DNA of 10,762 nt from Syntrophomonadaceae bacterium (lineage in GTDB: Bacteria; Bacillota; Dethiobacteria; DTU022): positions 1 to 10,762 of the forward strand of contig PWMM01000102.1 of the NCBI GenBank assembly GCA_003558195.1, read 5' to 3'. Shown here one piece after another: positions 6,236 to 10,762 of this stretch (within the stretch, counting starts at the first letter, position 1; each line of letters begins with the position of its first letter). Both the position numbers and the translations under genes were made by a program. The notes beneath the pieces are model-generated. The model was not told the DNA's origin. It was given only the letters and a program-made list of their open reading frames with translations, and ran no database searches.

Positions 6236-6295
6236 AACTCTATTAATTAAATTGCTTTACCAATTCTTAATATAAACGTAAAAGCTTAATTATGC

Positions 6296-6400
6296 AACCC
6301 TTTTTTTAATGCTTACAGTAAGGGTTAAATTGCATGAAACAGCCTTGAAGATGCTTGTTAAAAGCATGGTAATATTCATGGCATTACTTTTTGTAACGCC
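6296..6400 (-). other. Hairpin cluster downstream of the ABC permease
   Basis: Three stem-loops follow the permease stop. GGCGTTAC-aaaaa-GTAATGCC lies at 6380-6400, only 2 bases after the stop (8 pairs, one G-T). ATGCTTTTAACAAGCAT lies at 6351-6367. AACCCTT...AAGGGTT lies at 6296-6326. None has a proper T-tract on the minus strand, so termination may be weak or the hairpins may protect the 3' end of the transcript. Confidence 0.4.
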
Positions 6401-6402
6401 CA

Positions 6403-7203
6403 TCAGGCAAAATCTTTACTTCTAATTAGCACTGAACTTACAGTCACACCAACAATAAAAAGCAGGAGCAGAACTAACATACCGGTTATAAAGGGCTTTC
6501 CCACAGCTGCACCAGCTAAATCAGCATAATAGTAAATAGTAAAATATCTTAAAATACCCAAAGGTGTAAATATAGCCGAAAGGCTGTTGAATATGAAGAA
6601 ACCCAGCCCAAACCCTAAGGCCAAGAAAGTTGATACTTGAGTCTTATCAAAAAGAGGAGCCAGGGCAAAAGCAATTCCTCCTGCTGCTAAACATGCCAGG
6701 TAACCCATAAAATGTACAGTAAACTGAGCATAAATATCGAATAAAGCTGGAGCCACCCCAAAAGCACCAACTATAGTGCTTATTAAATAAAGAATAATCC
6801 AGAGCAGAGTCATCAAAACGAAAAAAGCTAATGCCTTGGAAAAAACAATAGCAGGCCTGGTAACTGGCCGGGTATAAAGGAATTCCACCATCCCTATTTC
6901 CATATCACGGATTATCATACCTCCTGCCAACTTCATTGCATAAATACTGGCTAACAATAAAACATATACCATTACCAATCCACCATGGTAAATATTGATG
7001 TTTGCGAACATTTCTGAAGTGATTCCCAAACCATTTCTAAAAGCCTGCGGGTATTCTTCAATCATTTTAATAAAGCCTTCATCTTTAAAAAAATTAAATG
7101 ATCCGAGGTTGATCATAATAAAAACGGAAAGAATTAATGCCCAGGTCAGTAATCCACGCCGGTTCAAGCTTATTTCTGTTAATGAAATGTTCCCATTAAA
7201 CAT
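6403..7203 (-). CDS. ABC-2 type transporter permease
   Basis: 266 residues with about six membrane segments (near 17-36, 75-95, 120-146, 155-180, 190-215, 236-258). It is the membrane subunit of an ABC exporter and partners the ATPase encoded immediately upstream. The cytoplasmic coupling region MEIGMVEFLYTRPVTRPAIVFSK between the second and third segments is the typical ABC-2 element. The frame can open at 7236, but GGAGG precedes the ATG at 7203 by 11 bases, and that start overlaps the ATPase stop by 8 bases, the usual arrangement for coupled translation. The substrate is unknown; relatives act in antibiotic or lantibiotic resistance and in cell-envelope or lipid export, and nothing here distinguishes these. 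Confidence 0.88.
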   Translation of the reverse strand: MFNGNISLTEISLNRRGLLTWALILSVFIMINLGSFNFFKDEGFIKMIEEYPQAFRNGLGITSEMFANINIYHGGLVMVYVLLLASIYAMKLAGGMIIRDMEIGMVEFLYTRPVTRPAIVFSKALAFFVLMTLLWIILYLISTIVGAFGVAPALFDIYAQFTVHFMGYLACLAAGGIAFALAPLFDKTQVSTFLALGFGLGFFIFNSLSAIFTPLGILRYFTIYYYADLAGAAVGKPFITGMLVLLLLFIVGVTVSSVLIRSKDFA

Positions 7204-8110
7204 GGTAAGGATTACCTCCACCGGCAGCAAGGTCATTAAGATCTATTAATAATTCTTCAAGACTGGGATCGGTAATACGAAGGTATTCCAGCTCGATGCG
7301 GGTTAAACTGCTAATAAGTTCATTTACCGGGAGCCGGCTCACAATTCTGTAATAACCAGGCCTGGAAGGAATCTCTTCAGCATCACCTAATCGATCCAGT
7401 GCAACATTAAACGGCTGAGCACCAGCAACCTTAAGAGTCACAATGCGCATTCCCCGCCCGGGCAACTCATCCAATGACCCAATGTGAATCATACTACCCT
7501 GCTTGACTAAGGCTTCCCTGTGACAAATTTGCTCTACTTCTTCTAAAGAATGTGTGGAAAAAAAGATCGTTGTCCCCCTTTGATTGATTTCTTCCAGGAT
7601 CTTGAATAATTCCTGCTTGACCAAAGGATCAAGACCACTGCCCGGTTCATCCAGGATCAGCAACAGCGGCCTGTGCATTAAGGCCTGTATGATACCAAGC
7701 TTTTTTCGATTGTCGTATGAATAGCTTTGAAATTTTTTATCCGGATCAAGCCTTAACCTGTCCACCAGCTCTTCTACCCATTGAAACCCGTTTATATTAT
7801 AAAATCCGGCAGCATACTCTAAAAAATCACGACCCGTAATTTCCGGATAACAGTTAACCTCTGCGGGTAAATAGCCTACCCGACGGTAGAGTTTGCCTCC
7901 AGCAGGCGGCAATTCTTTACCGAAAATTTTCGCCACTCCAGAGCTTGGTTTAATAAGCCCTAAAAGCAATCGAACCGTGGTTGTTTTACCCGCCCCCACA
8001 GGCCCCATGAATCCGAAAATCTCACCGTCCAGGATAGACATACTGAGGTCTATTATTCCTTTATGATGACCATAGTACCAGGTTAGCTTTTCTGTCTCTA
8101 TTGCGTACAA
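7196..8110 (-). CDS. ABC transporter ATP-binding protein with degenerate signature motif
   Basis: 304 residues: an ABC ATPase domain (about 1-215) and a C-terminal extension of about 90 residues, as in ABC-2 exporter ATPases. Walker A is GPVGAGKTT (36-44), Walker B LLLILDEP (149-156), D-loop SGLD (158-161), H-loop STHS with H187. The Q-loop position reads GYLPAEVNCYPE, without Gln, as in many relatives. The signature, normally YSKGxKQKL or LSGGQ, reads YSYDNRKKL (130-138): its glycine is replaced by D133. DEPT is DEPG. The start is TTG at 8110 with AAGGAGG 7 bases upstream; no ATG fits. It overlaps the permease gene by 8 bases and forms a two-gene operon. Substrate unknown. The changes could mean altered or lowered ATPase activity rather than loss, since the frame is intact. 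Confidence 0.92.
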   Translation of the reverse strand: MYAIETEKLTWYYGHHKGIIDLSMSILDGEIFGFMGPVGAGKTTTVRLLLGLIKPSSGVAKIFGKELPPAGGKLYRRVGYLPAEVNCYPEITGRDFLEYAAGFYNINGFQWVEELVDRLRLDPDKKFQSYSYDNRKKLGIIQALMHRPLLLILDEPGSGLDPLVKQELFKILEEINQRGTTIFFSTHSLEEVEQICHREALVKQGSMIHIGSLDELPGRGMRIVTLKVAGAQPFNVALDRLGDAEEIPSRPGYYRIVSRLPVNELISSLTRIELEYLRITDPSLEELLIDLNDLAAGGGNPYHV

Positions 8111-8141
8111 CAGCAGCCCTCCTTAAACAGTTGCTTAACAC

Positions 8142-8150
8142 ATTATACCA
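8142..8150 (-). promoter_or_regulatory. Extended -10 promoter of the ABC operon
   Basis: TGGTATAAT on the minus strand: perfect TATAAT (8142-8147) with a TGN extension. The -35 is poor. Start near 8135 leaves a leader of about 25 bases to the TTG, just enough for the AAGGAGG ribosome binding site. Confidence 0.6.
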
Positions 8151-8477
8151 TTTTATGAAAACACCCTGTCTGAATCAACTGCTACTGTACTACAGGAGAC
8201 TGAAAAGATAACTAAAATAATCAATGACAAGAAGAAAATTAAACGCCCTGATTTATGATAAAGAAGGTTTCAATAGATTTGCCTCATTAGAGCTGTTAGC
8301 GGAAAAAACAAAAGCGGCCCCTTCCTTTCATTTTATATATATTGTCATATTTCAAAGTCACTTAAGCTTAAATATCGATTGAAGTATAGCTGGGAAATAA
8401 TTCGTTAATAAAACTGTATATTCCTTTTATGTAACCAGCATCGTATTAATGTTAAAGCTTTATCAAAGCACAGCATT
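8151..8477. other. Spacer between ABC operon and QueG-like gene
   Basis: Besides the doubtful plus-strand ORF there is only a weak hairpin, GCTTT-ATC-AAAGC at 8457-8469. It lies 8 bases after the QueG-like stop and is followed on the minus strand by TTTAAC, so it may be a poor intrinsic terminator. A 10-base palindrome TTAAGCTTAA is at about 8362-8371. Otherwise nothing is seen. Confidence 0.3.
8224..8382 (+). CDS. Possible 52-residue ORF of unknown function, plus strand
   Basis: ATG at 8224 to TGA at 8380-8382, starting MTRRKLNALIYDKEGFNRFA. The first 30 residues look protein-like (basic start, amphipathic middle) and the last 20 are hydrophobic and less convincing. No ribosome binding site stands directly before the ATG; AGGAG near 8193 is too far away. 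It runs against all neighbours, inside the 367-base spacer between the ABC ATPase and the iron-sulfur protein. No family recognised. It may be chance or a remnant. Confidence 0.2.
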   Translation: MTRRKLNALIYDKEGFNRFASLELLAEKTKAAPSFHFIYIVIFQSHLSLNID

Positions 8478-9278
8478 TTAAAGATGATCTTCAACCGGGT
8501 TTGAACCTTCACATTGGACTGCAGTCTGACATTTACCGCAGCCATAAAAAGGTTTAAAGCGAGGCCTTATCTTGGTATTCAAGTAGTTTTGACATATTTT
8601 TCTGTCCATACCAGCTACTTTTTGTTCTTTTACATCTTTAATAGCATTAGAAGGGCACCGTTTGATACATTCACCACAAAAACTGCAATATTCATATGGA
8701 CCTTGATAGCATCGGCTGGTTGGCTCTATCTCCAGGGTTGTTATAATACTACCAAGCCTACCGGCCGAACCTTTTTCAGTTATTAAAGATTTACTCAATG
8801 AAAAAGTACCCAGGCCTGCAATGTAAGCAACATGCCTCTCTGACCAGTTACTATTCATCCCGTCACTCAGGCTAAAACTGGGATCTACAGCAGGTATTAC
8901 AGCCGTTCCATTGTGTTCTTCACATAAACGAGCAATACGTTTTGATAAAGCTTCGTTAAATTGCTGTCCCTTGACCCTCCCATACAGCCATTCTTTGGCA
9001 GGCAAGCCTTTTTTCCGATTAGCCAGGCGAACTTCATCTGAAAATGGAATGAAATACGATATAACCGATCTGGCGCCAGGCAACCACTCTTGTGGCAATA
9101 AATGGTTTTTGCCAACTAATTCTGGCGACTTTAAATTACTAAAGAGTTCATCTCCGACCGTTGCTATACCGACCAATGGAAGGTCAAATATTTTGTTCAA
9201 CTCTAATTCTTCAACCTTATTTAACTCGCAACTCTCATAATATTCTTTTATAGTATCCTTAATTAAATCATGAGTCAT
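8478..9278 (-). CDS. QueG-like 4Fe-4S double-cluster protein (epoxyqueuosine reductase-related)
   Basis: 266 residues, clearly shorter than true QueG (about 350-380). Middle: SERHVAYIAGLGTFSLSKSLIT (146-167) matches the ERH...AGLG...L(I/L)T element of the QueG family. C-terminal: CSFCGECIKRCPSNAI (198-213) is a 4Fe-4S site, and CGKCQTAVQC (247-256) supplies more ligands with a wider spacing than the usual CxxCxxxCP; C190 and C229 are further candidates. It is therefore a cytoplasmic iron-sulfur redox protein. Whether it reduces epoxyqueuosine in tRNA is doubtful, because such short forms in Clostridia are usually annotated by similarity only. The ATG at 9278 has AAAAAGGAG 11 bases upstream. 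It appears to be a single-gene unit. Confidence 0.85.
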   Translation of the reverse strand: MTHDLIKDTIKEYYESCELNKVEELELNKIFDLPLVGIATVGDELFSNLKSPELVGKNHLLPQEWLPGARSVISYFIPFSDEVRLANRKKGLPAKEWLYGRVKGQQFNEALSKRIARLCEEHNGTAVIPAVDPSFSLSDGMNSNWSERHVAYIAGLGTFSLSKSLITEKGSAGRLGSIITTLEIEPTSRCYQGPYEYCSFCGECIKRCPSNAIKDVKEQKVAGMDRKICQNYLNTKIRPRFKPFYGCGKCQTAVQCEGSNPVEDHL

Positions 9279-9344
9279 TATTGATTACACTCCTTTTTAG
9301 CCTCTGCTCAGGCCTATCTTTTGATTGTACAAGCATAATGCTAA

Positions 9345-9387
9345 TCAGTTTAACAATTAAATCCTCCTTTTAATTATTATAATTATA
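9345..9387 (-). promoter_or_regulatory. Leader of the QueG-like gene with orphan ribosome binding site
   Basis: A perfect TATAAT (9382-9387) is followed by a strong AAAGGAGG (9363-9370). Six bases later TTG opens a frame of only three codons (TTG TTA AAC TGA, ending at 9345). The true gene starts 67 bases downstream with its own site. The TATAAT may be the promoter; the orphan site may mark a minimal leader ORF or a lost gene start. Confidence 0.3.
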
Positions 9388-9461
9388 CATTATGGGGCTA
9401 TTCTTTTGGGCTGTGACTTAAGCCAGGAAGTAAATAGATAACTCTAAAGTACCGATAAAAC

Positions 9462-9721
9462 TTAAATCACCTGGTATTGCCCGGCTTGTTTTAAGCAGAT
9501 GAAGTAAATATCAGCTGCAGCTGTGTTAGCATTGATTAAATCTGACCAGGATCGGCTTACCTGAAAGCATGGCTGTCATCTGCTGAGAGCTCTGCAATAG
9601 CTTGTTGAAAAGGTAAAGTTTCAAAAAGCCCCTGGAGGGAGCTGTGCTCCAGTTAGCTATTAATGTATTTTTCTGGAATGGTCACCTGAAATGACTGGGC
9701 ATTATTAGGAAGTATATTACA
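9462..9721 (-). pseudogene. Decayed coding sequence, frames interrupted
   Basis: Reading the minus strand from 9721, one frame gives a coding-like run containing NNAQSFQVTIPEKYINS, a TAA at 9653-9655, then in the same frame LEHSSLQGLFETLPFQQAIA and ELSADDSHAF up to a TAA at 9557-9559. One base out of frame, from about 9566, the reading continues FQVSRSWSDLINANTAAADI and YFICLKQAGQYQVI to a TAA at 9462-9464. A single missing T in the run at about 9564-9566 would join the last two parts as HAFQVSRSW. No start codon or ribosome binding site belongs to these fragments. I do not recognise the family. The piece may continue the ORF at 9766-9951 on the same strand. Chance reading is possible, but two long low-bias frames meeting at one point argue against it. 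Confidence 0.45.
9633..9652 (-). terminator. Possible intrinsic terminator within the decayed region
   Basis: On the minus strand CTGGAG-cacagctcc-CTCCAG, or the inner alternative GGAGC-ACA-GCTCC, is followed by GGGGCTTTTTG. It has a GC stem and a five-base T-run. It overlaps the coding-like fragment, so the two readings compete. It could end a transcript from the ORF at 9766-9951. Confidence 0.3.
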
Positions 9722-9765
9722 TCAACAACAAATTGCATTTTTTATTAATTACTATTCTCACTGTT

Positions 9766-9951
9766 TCATACGACCAGGTGCTTCAACGAGGCGACCAGAA
9801 CCATTAACCATCTCAACATATCTACAGGAGAAGTTTCTACATTCTTTCTAAATTTAGCAGTTAAACCATAAACTGAATTATTTCCATGAATATCATTCCT
9901 GCACCAGCAACAATAATTATTGATAGTTGATTGTTTCTTGTCCCAGTTCAT
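9766..9951 (-). CDS. Small cysteine-motif protein, probably truncated by frameshift
   Basis: 61 codons, ATG at 9951 with AAAAGGAG 9 bases upstream, so initiation is credible. The N-terminal half contains YCCWCRNDI (about 13-21) followed by VYGLTAKFRKNVE, a C-x-C/CxxC knuckle that recalls small metal-binding proteins. From about residue 40 the sequence becomes less plausible (LRWLMVLVASLKHLVV) while another frame gives RYVEMVNGSGRLVEAPGRMK and a third gives YETVRIVINKK. This suggests one or more frameshifts and that the original protein continued into the fragments at 9462-9721. No function assigned. Confidence 0.4.
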   Translation of the reverse strand: MNWDKKQSTINNYCCWCRNDIHGNNSVYGLTAKFRKNVETSPVDMLRWLMVLVASLKHLVV

Positions 9952-10008
9952 TTGAAAGTCTCCTTTTATTAATTCCAGCCACTACCCTATTAACTCTAAA
10001 ATCAAGCT

Positions 10009-10050
10009 AAAAAAACCCTGACCGACCTTTCTGTCAATGGTGGTCAGTCA
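10009..10050 (-). terminator. Intrinsic terminator of the DUF6512 gene
   Basis: On the minus strand TGACTGACC (10042-10050) pairs with GGTCGGTCA (10019-10027), nine pairs with one G-T, and is followed by GGG and seven T (10009-10015). It lies 12 bases after the stop codon. Confidence 0.88.
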
Positions 10051-10062
10051 CCCTTTCTTAAT

Positions 10063-10605
10063 CTATTCAGATACTTGATGAATCCCGTAAGTGTCTGTGA
10101 GGGGATCCCTGAAATACTGAGTTTTTGGGGGAAGGAAAGTAAAAACTGCAAATAACACAAATAAAATAAGCAAAATAGCATATCCACTAACAAAAAAGGT
10201 TTTGGATGGTTTTGTTCTGAGTATGATATAGTATCTTATCATCTGACAAGCAATTCCACCCAATAAAAATGTACTGACATGGATAAATAAAGGCGTATAT
10301 CCTATAAATATGTCATATAATTCTATCGACCCAAAGGTTATTATTAAAAAAACAAGAATACCGACCGCCAGCGAAATAATATAGTTGGAAGCGTAAGCTT
10401 TAATAAAACGATATTCAAACAAACTGACTATTAGCACTGGGAAAAATGCCATTTTCCAGTGTTCCCACTTGCTTTCATTTACAGGGCTGATGATCCCAAG
10501 GTAAGTGTTGCCTGTTATTTCGTATAAATCGTGAAATACGAGTCCGAGCATTATGAAGCAGACCATTCCGATTACTTTCACTGTGCTTATCGATCTATCA
10601 TCCAT
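10063..10605 (-). CDS. DUF6512-type integral membrane protein
   Basis: 180 residues with about five membrane helices (near 9-26, 53-68, 77-93, 107-124, 139-157). The conserved mark is SPVNESKWEHWKMAFFP (40-56) after an H-D-L-Y-E region, with a C-terminal FRDPLTDTYGIHQ; together these match the DUF6512 family, common in Clostridia and of unknown function. ATG at 10605 has AAGGA about 12 bases upstream. It is closed by a strong terminator and preceded by a weak one at 10665-10683, so it is probably its own unit, but no clear promoter is visible. The charged NES/WEH motif between helices is likely at a membrane face and may be functional. Confidence 0.85.
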   Translation of the reverse strand: MDDRSISTVKVIGMVCFIMLGLVFHDLYEITGNTYLGIISPVNESKWEHWKMAFFPVLIVSLFEYRFIKAYASNYIISLAVGILVFLIITFGSIELYDIFIGYTPLFIHVSTFLLGGIACQMIRYYIILRTKPSKTFFVSGYAILLILFVLFAVFTFLPPKTQYFRDPLTDTYGIHQVSE

Positions 10606-10664
10606 AGAATATCAGTCCTTAGAAACCTATCAAGAAACGTTTGGGAAGACTTGTTTCATTAATT

Positions 10665-10683
10665 AAAAAACATCTTTATGTTT
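10665..10683 (-). terminator. Weak AT-rich hairpin with T-run
   Basis: On the minus strand AAACAT-AAAG-ATGTTT followed directly by more T (six T in all) and AA. The stem has six A/T-rich pairs with only one C-G pair. It may end the operon whose last intact gene stops at 10713. Confidence 0.35.
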
Positions 10684-10686
10684 CGC

Positions 10687-10716
10687 CTAATATATTTTAA
10701 CATTTTTATAATTCAT
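10687..10716 (-). pseudogene. Nine-codon cistron after an ATGA overlap, apparently broken
   Basis: ATG at 10716 has GGGGAGG 4 bases upstream and overlaps the TGA of the preceding gene as ATGA, the classical translationally coupled start. The frame gives only MNYKNVKIY and a TAG, then AKHKDVF and a TAA in the same frame. It is either the truncated start of a former second gene or a very short peptide. Confidence 0.3.
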
Positions 10717-10760
10717 TTTGCCTCCCCGTATTTGAATGCTACATATTCAATAATAACCCC
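10713..10760 (-). CDS. 3' end of an unidentified gene, cut by window edge
   Basis: The open frame entering from the right edge reads GVIIEYVAFKYGEAK and a TGA. Composition and the ATGA junction with a ribosome binding site right behind it (GGGGAGG inside the codons for Y-G-E-A) support a real C-terminus. Fifteen residues are too few to name the product. Confidence 0.45.
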   Translation of the reverse strand, partial: GVIIEYVAFKYGEAK

Positions 10761-10762
10761 AT

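Noticed and set aside
8897..9240. Open frames of 72 and 109 codons on either strand within the QueG-like gene.
   Set aside because: They overlap a gene with clear iron-sulfur motifs and a ribosome binding site, and have no motifs of their own.
9512..9525. Palindrome CAGCTGCAGCTG as a recombination or regulator site.
   Set aside because: It falls within the coding-like fragment as Ala-rich codons (ACA GCT GCA GCT) and has no partner elsewhere.
10732..10750. Dyad TTGAATGCTACATATTCAA as an operator.
   Set aside because: It lies inside the coding end of the gene entering from the right and is explained by those codons; six-base arms are weak evidence.

Overview
The window looks like chromosomal DNA of a low-GC, probably anaerobic Gram-positive bacterium (Firmicutes, Clostridia-like). 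The evidence is a perfect CIRCE operator on an hsp20 gene, a tRNA-Gly(UCC) with encoded CCA, AGGAGG-type ribosome binding sites with frequent GTG/TTG starts, sigma-A promoters with TATAAT or extended -10 boxes, and the conserved ACT (UPF0237) / UPF0210 gene pair. The very acidic linker of the TRAP binding lipoprotein would fit a saline or alkaline habitat, but that is inference. Essentially every supported gene lies on the minus strand, so the biological order runs from high to low coordinates.

Layout from the left. 1-1700: TRAP transporter genes dctQ (cut by the window edge) and dctP, a lipoprotein solute receptor with its own likely promoter. 1700-2035: a gene-poor stretch with small dyads and one 24-codon ORF. 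2036-3316: a class-III PLP aminotransferase of the GABA/ornithine type with a four-cysteine segment. 3485-5211: UPF0210 (DUF711/PFL) and ACT-domain genes forming a tight pair behind an extended -10 promoter. 5355-5408: a 24-bp hairpin. 5438-5966: hsp20 with CIRCE and promoter. 6076-6191: tRNA-Gly(UCC) and its terminator. 6403-8110: an ABC-2 transporter, permease and ATPase overlapping by 8 bp, behind an extended -10 promoter. 8478-9278: a QueG-like iron-sulfur protein. 9462-9951: a small ORF with a good ribosome binding site followed by coding-like fragments split over frames, probably a decayed gene. 10063-10605: a DUF6512-type membrane protein with an intrinsic terminator. 10687-10760: the 3' end of a further gene whose stop overlaps the start of a very short, apparently broken cistron.

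Functionally this is mixed housekeeping and accessory content: organic-acid uptake (TRAP), amino-acid metabolism (aminotransferase, ACT protein), heat-shock protection, tRNA, an ABC exporter of unknown substrate and a redox protein. I found no CRISPR array, no intact insertion sequence, no phage module and no defence system, and I do not think the window contains a clearly new multi-gene system. The points most worth a second look are the degenerate ABC signature motif, the decayed gene at 9462-9951, the unexplained ACT/UPF0210 pair, the long hairpin at 5355-5408 and several doubtful starts or micro-ORFs.
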